Numbered from the stretch's first letter, positions 1 through 7,043 are shown. The stretch: 11,440 nt of DNA from an uncultured Oscillospiraceae bacterium (GCA_910577805.1 CAJTOE010000073.1:1-11440); one strand, 5' to 3'. Made by a program: numbers and translations. Notes: generated by a model from the sequence alone, not told the origin.

Positions 1-1082
1 GAGGAAGCGCCGTATTCGGCGCTGCGGATCCTGGAGAAGCTGCGGGAAATGGGATTCGACGGAGGCTACAGCATCGTCAAGGCGTATGTGAGCAGCCGGA
101 AGATGGACTTGAATGAGAAAGCAACAGTGCGGTTTGAGACGATGCCAGGAAAGCAAGGGCAGATGGACTGGGGATTCTTCGAGGATCACCTGGTGTACGA
201 GGACGGGAAGTGGAAGAAGCTGTACTGTTTTCTCATGATACTGGGGTACTCGCGGATGCGGTACATCGAATTTGTAACGGATATGAGCACAAACACACTG
301 ATTCGGTGTCACCAGAACGCATTCCGGTACTTTGGCGGGTACCCAGAGGAAATCCTGTACGACAACATGTCCCCGCAAGGGGGATACGATGGCTCTAAGC
401 GGCAAAGCCGCTAAGAGCCATCCAAAAGCAGGTAGTCATCAAGCGGCTGCTGAAGCAGGAGGACTCCACGCTGAACCGGCAGTTCGAGGATTTCGCGGGA
501 TTCTACGGCTTCAAACCTATCCTGTGCCGGCCGTACCGAGGTCAGACCAAGGGGAAAGTGGAGCGGACGGTTCAGTTTGTAAGAGATAATTTCATGGTGG
601 GAATCAAGTACAACAGTCTGGCGGACTTGAACGGACAGGCCCTGGCCTGGTGCAATAAGGTCAATGGGAAAGTCCACGCCACCACCAACGAAATTCCCTT
701 TGAGAGGTTGAAAAAAGAGGGACTGAGTCCTCTTACCCGTGAGTACATCATCGACAAAATCAACCTGAGGCGAGTACAAAAAGACTGCCTCATCTCCTAC
801 GCCGGCAATCAGTACTCCGTGCCCGCGGAGTACGTCGGCAAAGATGTGGCAGTCGTAGCCCTCGACAGTATGCTGGCGGCCTACTATGAGGGGAAGCAGA
901 TCGCTCTGCACCGAATATCGTATCAAAGGAAGGACATGGTTGTCAATCCTCAGCATTACCGAAGGCTTACGCTGAAACAGACGATGGATGCAGAAAATGT
1001 TCTGCTGGAGCAGGGCAAAGTGATAGATTTCCCCTTGAAACCATCGGATTTGTCCAGATATGACGAGGTGCTGTATGAGTGA
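1..1082 (+). pseudogene. istA: IS21 transposase IstA, 5'-partial, interrupted by a 56-base insert
   Basis: This is the catalytic DDE transposase of an IS21 element, which cuts and joins the element ends with IstB as partner. The frame is open from base 1, so the N-terminal helix-turn-helix part lies upstream of the window. Visible catalytic residues are Asp in QMDWG (codon 166-168), Asp in YDNM (361-363) and Glu in KGKVER (561-563). After YDNM the frame runs into foreign sequence and stops at 412-414 (TAA). The expected continuation, KQVVIKRLL, resumes at 426 in a different frame and runs uninterrupted to the TGA at 1080-1082. Removing bases 370-425 restores one continuous protein. No other damage is visible in either half, so the interruption is probably recent, or is tolerated. 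istB overlaps its last 8 bases. Read conventionally, the protein lacks the catalytic Glu and should be inactive. Confidence 0.88.
370..425. repeat. 56-base palindromic insert inside istA (two hairpins)
   Basis: The insert lies between the ATG codon of DNM (367-369) and the AAG codon at 426. It consists almost entirely of inverted repeats. A small hairpin has the arms TCCCC (370-374) and GGGGA (380-384). A large one has 16-base arms, 388-403 and 407-422, around an AAA loop, with a single A-A mismatch (397/413). It encodes nothing plausible, and its length of 56 shifts the frame by two. No target-site duplication is evident. The structure is compatible with a short interspersed palindromic element, or a minimal element mobilised in trans as single strands, but the family cannot be named from this window. 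Confidence 0.8.
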
Positions 1083-1872
1083 ATTTACCATGGACAGGCT
1101 GCGGGAAAACCTGGAAAGCCTTAAGATGAAAAACACCTTGGAGATTCTGGACAATTACCTGGAACGGGCCGTGGCGGACAAGCTCAACATTGTGGAAGTT
1201 TTGGATCACATTTTCTCAGAAGAAGCCAAATCCAAGCGGAGACGGGCCTATGAGAAACAAATTCAGATGTCCGGCTTCCCCATCAAGAAGACCCTGGACG
1301 ATTTCGACTTCTCTTTCCAACCCTCCATCGACAAGCGCCAAATCGACGAACTGGCCACCATGCGCTTCCTGGAGAACGGGGAGAATGTGGTTTTCCTCGG
1401 CCCGCCAGACGTGGGCAAGACCCATTTGGCCTCCGCCCTGGGCCTGGTGGCAGCACAGCACCGTTTCTCCACCTACTACATCAACTGCCACCAGCTTATT
1501 GAGCGGCTCAAAAAGGCCCACTTTGAGAACCGCCTGCCGGACAAGCTCAAAGTTCTGGCCAAGTACAGGATGCTCATCATTGACGAAATCGGCTACCTTC
1601 CTATGGATATCCAGGGCGCAAATCTCTTTTTCCAGCTCATTGCCAGACGGTATGAGAAAACGTCCACCGTTTTTACCTCCAACAAGACCTTCTCCCAGTG
1701 GAATGAGGTCTTTGCCGACGTCACCATCGCCTCCGCTATTCTGGATCGTGTCCTGCATCACTGCACCGTTATCAACATCAAGGGTGAGTTTTACCGCCTG
1801 AAGGAACGCAAAGAATTTATGCGTCAGAAACAGCAAATCGTGAACACTCTTTTTGAGCAAGGCAGCTGCTGA
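1075..1872 (+). CDS. istB: IS21 helper ATPase IstB
   Basis: A 265-residue AAA+ ATPase of the IstB/DnaC-like family, which assembles on target DNA and activates the IstA transposase. The start at 1075 was chosen because it overlaps the istA stop as ATGAGTGA and is preceded by GAGGTG at 1065-1070. This is the translational coupling usual for IS21; the upstream ATG at 1060 lacks that support. The P-loop is GPPDVGKTH (residues 109-117) with Lys115. Walker B is LIIDEIG with Asp170-Glu171. A sensor-1-like TSNKTF and an ILDRVLHH arginine region follow, as in intact IstB. Length is normal for the family. Odd feature: residue 112 is Asp (GAC, 1408-1410) where IstB proteins normally have Gly. The GxxxxGKT core survives, so the effect on activity is uncertain. 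Confidence 0.93.
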   Translation: MSEFTMDRLRENLESLKMKNTLEILDNYLERAVADKLNIVEVLDHIFSEEAKSKRRRAYEKQIQMSGFPIKKTLDDFDFSFQPSIDKRQIDELATMRFLENGENVVFLGPPDVGKTHLASALGLVAAQHRFSTYYINCHQLIERLKKAHFENRLPDKLKVLAKYRMLIIDEIGYLPMDIQGANLFFQLIARRYEKTSTVFTSNKTFSQWNEVFADVTIASAILDRVLHHCTVINIKGEFYRLKERKEFMRQKQQIVNTLFEQGSC

Positions 1873-1888
1873 TTTTGTTACCCACCCC

Positions 1889-1923
1889 CGCCGAAAAACT
1901 ACAAAATTTCTTCGGCGTTTTCT
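1889..1923 (+). terminator. Probable istAB terminator within the IS right end
   Basis: A 7-bp perfect stem, CGCCGAA (1889-1895) and TTCGGCG (1911-1917), is followed by TTTTCTT. It begins 17 bases after the istB stop. The loop of 15 bases is rather long. The right arm is part of a terminal repeat of the IS, so the structure may also serve transposase binding. Confidence 0.5.
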
Positions 1924-1930
1924 TACAATT

Positions 1931-3058
1931 TCAAATTGGCGTTGACACTGCTCGGCTACCGCCGGTTCCATCCGCATTCGGCTGTTTTAACTTGCTGACG
2001 ACATGCTGCAGAAAGAGCATGGAGCCGTCATCCACAGAAGGTGTACCAGCACCAAAGCGGCCGGCAAAACCAAGTCGCGCTTCGGCAAGTACGTCCTCCC
2101 GCTCTGGCTTCCACTCCTTGCCGTAAGGTGGATTGGAAAGAATGTAATCGAAGCGGTCGTACTCGAATTTATCATCATTCAGAGTGTTCCCGTACATGAT
2201 GTGAGCGCTCATATCCTTGATCTGATCATGGATATCTTTGTCCTTGGCTTCGACATTGCGCAGAAGAAGGGCTGCCTTGCCCATGGCCCAGGACTCCGGC
2301 TCCACTTCCTGACCGTACGCAACGATCGTCGCTGGGGCCTTCATCTTCTTCTTGGCCTGCCACTCTTCCAACTGATCCAGCGCGTCTGTGATGAACCCGC
2401 CAGTTCCCATGGTCGGATCGTACAGCGTTCTGACAACACCCTCATCGCTACTGAGGAGCTCAACGTCATTGGCAAAGATCATACCGACGGCGAGCCGAAC
2501 AACATCCTTGGGCGTCATGAAGTCTTCAGCGTTTTCGGCAATAGACTCGCCGAATTTCTGAATCAAATGCTCATAGATGTTGGACATGTCACGGTCACTG
2601 ACGTTCTCAGAAGAAAGGTCAAAACCTGCAAACTTGGTGCAAACGCTGTACAGCATTCCATGCTCTTGAAGCGTTTTGCAGGTTTCTTCCATCTTGAACC
2701 TAAGCATGATCTCCCTTGCGTTCGGAGAGAAACCGTTGATGTACTCCATAAGAGCATCCAACGTATCAATTGAACCCAGACTGTTCAGCCGGAAAGAGGT
2801 AATGTTGTAGAACGCTTTCTTGCTGAAATCGCAATAATGGTCGTTCTCGCGGCCCCATTCTTTTTTGTTCTCCTCAAAAGCCTTGACTACGGCATCTCTG
2901 GTCGGCTCCAGGGCACATTCCAGTCTACGGAGCATTGTAAATGGAAGGATAACTCTATTGAACTCAGTGGTTTTGATCGGGCCCCACACAAAGTTGGCTA
3001 CAGCCCAGATTTCACTTTCATAGTCAAACGGGGTTTTCTTTTCGTTTTCGTTTGCCAT
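1931..3058 (-). pseudogene. hsdM: Type I restriction-modification methyltransferase subunit HsdM, 3'-truncated by IS21
   Basis: This is the N6-adenine methyltransferase subunit of a type I restriction-modification system, which works as a complex with HsdS (specificity) and HsdR (restriction). An N-terminal helical domain begins after FDYESEIWAVANFVWG. The SAM-binding motif I is DPTMGTGGF (Asp214), and the catalytic motif IV is NPPYG (Asn309). Native sequence ends after GGSRA. The last few codons to the TGA at 1931 come from the IS end. Family members are usually around 480-530 residues, so of 375 codons the C-terminal quarter is lost or lies left of the IS, outside the window. The ATG at 3058 was preferred, with GAGG ten bases upstream; a TTG at 3064 in frame is the alternative. 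hsdS and hsdR are not visible here. Motif residues survive, but a truncated HsdM is unlikely to work. Confidence 0.9.
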
Positions 3059-3134
3059 ACTCAATGATCCTCACTTTGAAGAAATCGTTTACGCACAGAA
3101 TGGCGAAAAATTCAACCACAAAATACAGAAAAAG

Positions 3135-3161
3135 CCACCTATGGTATACTGCTATAGGTGG
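3135..3161. promoter_or_regulatory. Inverted repeat around the hsdM -10, possible operator
   Basis: There are two perfect 8-base arms, CCACCTAT (3135-3142) and ATAGGTGG (3154-3161), separated by 11 bases that contain the -10 box of the hsdM promoter. The geometry fits a dimeric repressor site that would block RNA polymerase. No cognate regulator gene is seen in the window. Confidence 0.45.
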
Positions 3162-3171
3162 ACAACGTCAA
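3143..3171 (-). promoter_or_regulatory. hsdM promoter
   Basis: Read on the minus strand there is a -35 TTGACG (3171-3166), a 17-base spacer, and a -10 TATACC (3148-3143), about 80 bases upstream of the hsdM start. The match is good but not perfect, and no other promoter facing hsdM is as strong. Its -35 overlaps the end of a direct-repeat copy and its -10 sits inside an inverted repeat. Confidence 0.6.
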
Positions 3172-3206
3172 CCACTAAATGCGGAAAAACTATCATTCAT
3201 TTTCCG

Positions 3207-3645
3207 GTGTTTCAACCACTAAATGCGGATACCCGAAAACTTAAATGTGCTGTCAGCATTACTATCGTTCTGCTCATATCACTTTTCCATCTGGTTTCTT
3301 GCTCCAGCGCACCCAATATAGACCCAGCTAAGGAACCGCCGCTTCAGGAGGAAGATTGGGCCATTGCCGTCCCGGATTTTTTGACCGAGGAACAACAGCT
3401 GCTGTATCGCCGGGCCAGTAATCTATATTGCCACACCCGTTTGGGTTCAGACATTGAATACGCCGGAAGCGCCGTTGATTTATCCGGACATGAAACCGTT
3501 CAGATTGGTTGGTGAGTTGAGTTACTACATTTCCCATGGTCCGTATCAAAACTGGGCGTATTTTCGTGCTGTAATGTTCTATCGAAAAGAAATTATTACT
3601 CTTTTAACGGAACCCAGTTATTGTCTTGCCAATAATATGTCCTGA
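3207..3645 (+). pseudogene. Small secreted lipoprotein, frameshifted remnant
   Basis: Frame 0 encodes a hydrophobic signal segment (about 3246-3300) ending in a lipobox-like LVSC followed by SS. After it comes an acidic-proline stretch and then FLTEEQQLLYRRASNLY, a pattern I associate with small uncharacterised lipoproteins of gut Clostridia. This frame ends at a TGA at 3513-3515. The adjacent frame, from about 3510, continues with GELSYYISHGPYQNWAYF and ends at 3645, so one extra base near 3507-3514 best explains the break. The start is unclear. The GTG at 3207 is a guess and no ribosome binding site is obvious. The open frame also extends back to an ATG at 3141, which lies in the hsdM promoter. 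The C-terminal part after FRAVMF may be truncated or chimeric. Family assignment is tentative and function is unknown. Confidence 0.5.
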
Positions 3646-3744
3646 GCATCCCGCGATAGCCAGCCTCTTTCCCAAGAGTATTATTTGACATTACATCGCT
3701 GATTTCCCTGTCATTTGGGCGATAACGATTTCGCTCATCGCAGC

Positions 3745-3773
3745 TTGAAGCCAAGGGTTAACCATGATATCAT
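3745..3773 (+). promoter_or_regulatory. Promoter of the alpha/beta-hydrolase gene
   Basis: A -35 TTGAAG (3745-3750) is followed by a 17-base spacer and a -10 TATCAT (3768-3773). This would give a leader of about 25 bases before the start codon at 3806. Confidence 0.5.
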
Positions 3774-3805
3774 AAAAACATCAATCTAAATTTGTGGAGA
3801 AGAGC

Positions 3806-4549
3806 ATGATGAATTTTTTGAGTTTTGGAGATAAGAACAACCAGTCGATATTATTTATACATGGAATGGCTTCCACAGCAATGCTTTGCTATGAGCCTAT
3901 TTTAAAAATGCTGCCGGACTATCATGTGATATTGGCGGAAGTGGACGGCCACAGTGAGAGAACAGGGGAGCTTGTCAGCGTTGAAAAGAACTGTGATGAG
4001 ATAGAACATTATATACTGGAGCATCTATCTGGTAATTTGTACTGCCTATCAGGCTTTTCCATGGGAGCAACAATGGCTGTCGAGATCATAGGCAGAGGCA
4101 ATGTTAATGTGGCCAAAACACACTTGGATGCGGCGTTTCTGACGAAAATGGGGTTGTTGACAAGGCCATATGAATATATCTTCTGCAAAGCGATAAAGCG
4201 GATTCAAAATGGAAAAGCAATTCCTAAATTCATGATGGATGCGGTTATGGGCAGAGATAACCGCAGTATCATAGAGATGCTCTATCAGAACATTACACCA
4301 AACACCATAAAGTGCGCATGTGAATTTGTGTATCAGTATAGCATTCCTGAAACTATAAAAAATTACAAGGGAACGGTTCTGTTTTGGCGGGGTTCAAATG
4401 AGCAATATCCCAGGAAAAGTGCCGCTTTGTTAAAGAAATATCTGCCCGCTATGATGGATGTAGAGATTGAACATATGGGACATGGGCAATATTTACACGA
4501 ACACAGTGACGAATATGCGAGTAAGCTGATTGAATATCTGCAAAGCTGA
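3806..4549 (+). CDS. Alpha/beta-hydrolase family protein
   Basis: A 247-residue cytosolic protein with the alpha/beta-hydrolase layout and no signal peptide. The oxyanion-loop motif is FIHGMAS (His19-Gly20), and the nucleophile elbow is LSGFSMGA with Ser85. The catalytic His is probably His226 in HMGHGQYLHEH. The acid is likely Glu199 in the GSNEQYP loop, where many relatives have Asp. The ATG at 3806 was chosen because GGAGA at 3796-3800 is correctly spaced; the GTG at 3794 would place the ribosome binding site inside the gene. The gene is clearly AT-richer than the downstream genes, with different codon choice, suggesting acquisition by transfer. It has its own promoter and no partner gene. 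Substrate cannot be deduced; esterase, lipase or peptidase-like activities are all possible. Confidence 0.8.
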   Translation: MMNFLSFGDKNNQSILFIHGMASTAMLCYEPILKMLPDYHVILAEVDGHSERTGELVSVEKNCDEIEHYILEHLSGNLYCLSGFSMGATMAVEIIGRGNVNVAKTHLDAAFLTKMGLLTRPYEYIFCKAIKRIQNGKAIPKFMMDAVMGRDNRSIIEMLYQNITPNTIKCACEFVYQYSIPETIKNYKGTVLFWRGSNEQYPRKSAALLKKYLPAMMDVEIEHMGHGQYLHEHSDEYASKLIEYLQS

Positions 4550-4598
4550 TACAATTTAGCTCATCTGAGCAGAAGCAGCAGCCACAAAACTAAAAAAA

Positions 4599-4627
4599 TT
4601 GACAAAAACTACATCTTATGTTATGCT
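4599..4627 (+). promoter_or_regulatory. Strong promoter of the M14/LysM gene
   Basis: A consensus -35 TTGACA (4599-4604) is followed by a 17-base spacer and a -10 TATGCT (4622-4627). The transcript would start about 53 bases before the ATG at 4687. The A-rich stretch just upstream (4592-4598) could act as an UP-like element. Confidence 0.75.
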
Positions 4628-4686
4628 TGTTATATAGCAAATCACCATCTTGCCGCAAGCGAAAAAGAAAGAGGAGGAGACAACAC

Positions 4687-6999
4687 ATGAAGAAAACCCG
4701 TGCCCTGACCAGTTGGCTGCTTGTCGTTGTTATGCTGACAAGCTTGCTGACAATCCCAGCTTCCGCCGCTGAAGAAAGTGCGCAGCTGAAATTCACCTAT
4801 CCTGAGACCATCGTTCAGGAAGAGGTCACGGTGGAGCTTTACCAGGGATTTCCCACCAGCGGCTCCGCCACCCTGTCCAAGATGATCGAGGATAAGCTGC
4901 TCACCGCCGTGGAGCCCCAGAGCGATGGCTCTTACATCATCACCCAGCCCGGAACTTACAGCTACCATATCTCCGGCGACGGCTACTACAACATTCTCAA
5001 GCTCTTTAACGTTACCGAGGCCGACATTGAGACTGGGACCATCTCCATCGAGGTGGTCGGCGGTCCTTTGGGTCCTGACGGCTATCAGCCCACTGTGAAG
5101 CCCGAAAAGGCTCCTGACAGCTATGTTATGGACAACCGGGACGCTATGCTGGTGATCTGGCCCGACGAGGTGCTTCAGCAGCACTTCACCGTGGACCCCA
5201 AGAATTATCAGACTCCCGCCTTCGATGGCACCGACGCCGCCCATCAGTTCACCAGCCAGGAGGAGCTGATGTCCTTCTTGCGGGACCGGGACAGCAAGTG
5301 CAGCTATATGCACCTCTACTCTGCCGGCACCACCCCCAACTACAAATTTGACATTCCCCTGACCATCTTCACCAATACACAGATTCCCTCCGGTTCCACT
5401 CTGGAGCAGGCCGCGGCCCTGGTCAGAGCGAACGGCAAGCCCACTGTCTGGTATCAGACACAGATTCACCCCAATGAGCCTGCCGCCGGCGAGGGCGCTC
5501 TGGTGGTGATTGACGACTTCATCAATGACGCGGAGGCCCGTGCCCTGCTGGATCAAATCAACGTGGTCATCGTTCCCCGCATCAATCCCGACGGCTCCTA
5601 CCTGTTCAGCCGCGCTACCTACGGCGGCTTCGACATGAACCGGGACCACATGTCCCTCAAGGCCGCTGAGCTGGCCCAGCTGCATACCGCCTACCGCCTC
5701 TTTATGGCCGAGGTGGTCATCGACGGCCACGAGTTTACCTTCTACGGCGCCAACACCGAGGGCTACATGAACAATGCCGACGATCTGGAGACCACCCCCG
5801 CCACCAGCTTGAACCACGACCCCGCCATCACGGAGCTGGGCCTGAAAATGACCGCGTACACCTTTGAACAGGCGGAAGACGCCGGACTGCGCGTGTATCA
5901 CTATGGCACCACCGTCAACAATCCCATCGGCCGTGCCTACTTCGGTCTTTATAACTGCCTGTCCTTCCTGGTCGAGACCCGCGGCATCGGCGCAGGCAAA
6001 ACCAATTTTGAGAGACGCGTCTTCTCGCAGGAGACCGCAATGCTTTCCTACATGACCTACACGGCCCAGCACGCCCAGGAAATCAAGGATACTGTGGCCG
6101 CCGCCCGTGCCAAAGTAGTGGAAAAGGGCAAGACCTACAGCGAAAGCGAGCTGCTGGCCCTGCACCAGATTGCCTCCGGCAATACCAAGACTGACTACGA
6201 CGGCAACCGGGTCCGCTATAACCTGGACGGTTCCTTGAAGGATGAGAACCGGAACAAGCTGAACCTGAACGACACCATGGTCCGCAGCCGTACCCGTCCC
6301 ACCGCCTATGTCATTCCCAAGGACCTGGAGAATCTGGACAAGGTCCTCTACATTCTGGACAACCAGGGGGCGGAGTATTACGAGCTGGAGGCCAACTCCT
6401 CCGCTGATCTGAAGCAGTATTACTATGTGGATGAATACACATACAACGACCGGAAGATGGGCTTTACCGCCGGTCTGCGGGCAGAGACCGAGACCGTCTT
6501 TGAAGATGGCGCTGTGGTGATTCCCATGGACCAGGTGGCGGGCAACGTTATCGCCATGCTCATGGAGCCCGACGTCAATGACTCCAACGGCTATGACGGC
6601 TCGCTGGTGCAGTACGGCGTTATCGCTTACGATACCGCCACTGGCAACTTCCCGATTTATCGCTTTGAAGGCAATAATCCCCGTGAGGTTCTGGTAAGCA
6701 ACGCCCCGGCCGATGTTCCCGCCCCCGAGCCTGAGCCCGAACCCAAACCGGAACCCAAGCCTGAACCCATTCCTGAGCCTGAACCGGAACCCGCCCCGCA
6801 GCCGGAACCCGTTCCCCAGCCTGACCCCGCTCCCGCCAACACCTACACGGTGCAGATCAACGACTCTCTGTGGAAAATCGCACAGAAGTATCTGGGCTCC
6901 GGCTTGCGCTGGAAGGAAATTTATGAGGCCAACCGGGACAGTATCCGCACCTCTAACTTTATACAGGTTGGCCAGGTTCTTGTCCTCCCTGCCCGTTAA
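4687..6999 (+). CDS. Secreted M14-family zinc carboxypeptidase-like protein with LysM domain
   Basis: A 770-residue exported zinc metallopeptidase. The start is set by AGGAGG at 4672-4677, nine bases upstream. Residues 1-28 form a signal peptide (KKTR, hydrophobic core, cleavage near ASA-A). A beta-rich N-terminal region is followed by the M14 catalytic domain. Zinc ligands are His261 and Glu264 in IHPNEPAAGEGA and His348 in VIDGHEF. Substrate-binding Asn318-Arg319 lie in DMNRD, and the general base is Glu430 in LVETRG, so the active site is complete. Residues about 440-675 are an accessory region without a recognised domain. A Pro-Glu/Pro-Lys repeat linker spans about 679-717, followed by a single LysM domain (about 719-770; YTVQINDSLWKIAQKYLG). 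LysM implies peptidoglycan binding. M14 enzymes with LysM are known to trim peptidoglycan peptides, so a cell-wall role is inferred; digestion of dietary or host peptides is the alternative. The gene stands alone between its own promoter and a terminator. Confidence 0.88.
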   Translation: MKKTRALTSWLLVVVMLTSLLTIPASAAEESAQLKFTYPETIVQEEVTVELYQGFPTSGSATLSKMIEDKLLTAVEPQSDGSYIITQPGTYSYHISGDGYYNILKLFNVTEADIETGTISIEVVGGPLGPDGYQPTVKPEKAPDSYVMDNRDAMLVIWPDEVLQQHFTVDPKNYQTPAFDGTDAAHQFTSQEELMSFLRDRDSKCSYMHLYSAGTTPNYKFDIPLTIFTNTQIPSGSTLEQAAALVRANGKPTVWYQTQIHPNEPAAGEGALVVIDDFINDAEARALLDQINVVIVPRINPDGSYLFSRATYGGFDMNRDHMSLKAAELAQLHTAYRLFMAEVVIDGHEFTFYGANTEGYMNNADDLETTPATSLNHDPAITELGLKMTAYTFEQAEDAGLRVYHYGTTVNNPIGRAYFGLYNCLSFLVETRGIGAGKTNFERRVFSQETAMLSYMTYTAQHAQEIKDTVAAARAKVVEKGKTYSESELLALHQIASGNTKTDYDGNRVRYNLDGSLKDENRNKLNLNDTMVRSRTRPTAYVIPKDLENLDKVLYILDNQGAEYYELEANSSADLKQYYYVDEYTYNDRKMGFTAGLRAETETVFEDGAVVIPMDQVAGNVIAMLMEPDVNDSNGYDGSLVQYGVIAYDTATGNFPIYRFEGNNPREVLVSNAPADVPAPEPEPEPKPEPKPEPIPEPEPEPAPQPEPVPQPDPAPANTYTVQINDSLWKIAQKYLGSGLRWKEIYEANRDSIRTSNFIQVGQVLVLPAR

Positions 7000-7043
7000 C
7001 CATCTAAAACCCGAAATACTACTTCATTCTTGCTTATAGGCTG

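Larger units (their letters stand above)
1..1947 (+). mobile_element. IS21-family insertion sequence, partial (left end outside window)
   Basis: Two overlapping plus-strand genes, an IstA-type DDE transposase and an IstB-type ATPase helper, define IS21 architecture. The right boundary is placed at 1947 because the sequence GTTGACA (1941-1947) gives the terminal TGTCAAC expected for an IS end finishing in CA, and because the hsdM reading frame on the opposite strand starts to make sense immediately beyond it. Just inside the end there are two loosely similar stretches, each a TTTC followed by GGCGTT (about 1907-1919 and 1930-1943), resembling the repeated terminal transposase-binding sites of this family. 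The left end and target duplication are not in the window. The element interrupts hsdM. The exact end is inferred and could be off by a few bases. Confidence 0.85.
3112..3229. repeat. Three direct repeats of an 18-base unit upstream of hsdM
   Basis: The unit TCAACCACTAAATGCGGA occurs exactly at 3168-3185 and 3212-3229, and with three mismatches at 3112-3129. Start-to-start distances are 56 and 44 bases. Copies 1 and 2 also share the following AAAAA. The middle copy contributes the TTGA of the hsdM -35 on the minus strand. The repeats may be regulator binding sites or the footprint of a local duplication. Confidence 0.65.

Noticed and set aside
388..422. The large hairpin in istA as a transcription terminator
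   Set aside because: There is no T-run on either side of the stem, and the location in the middle of a gene fits an insertion better.
411..1977. Minus-strand open frames opposite istA and istB (411-1154 and 1216-1977)
   Set aside because: They mirror the IS genes, lack domains, and the second runs through the IS end into hsdM.
3062..3064. TTG as start codon of hsdM
   Set aside because: The ATG two codons later is a better start codon and GAGG still lies at an acceptable distance. TTG remains a minor alternative.
3135..3161. The hsdM inverted repeat as an invertible promoter
   Set aside because: The arms are only 8 bases and enclose 11 bases. Known promoter inversions have a longer invertible segment, and no recombinase gene is nearby.
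3112..3229. Three spaced direct repeats as a CRISPR array
   Set aside because: The unit is only 18 bases, the intervals are unequal (38 and 26 bases), one copy is degenerate, and a promoter occupies one interval. No cas gene is near.
4618..4686. ATG at 4618 as start of the M14/LysM protein
   Set aside because: It lies within the promoter, has no ribosome binding site, and would put a charged extension before a clear signal peptide that starts at 4687 behind AGGAGG.
4642..6165. 507-codon open frame on the minus strand opposite the M14 gene
   Set aside because: It is a Gly/Val/Leu-rich shadow of a GC-rich gene without motifs or a ribosome binding site.
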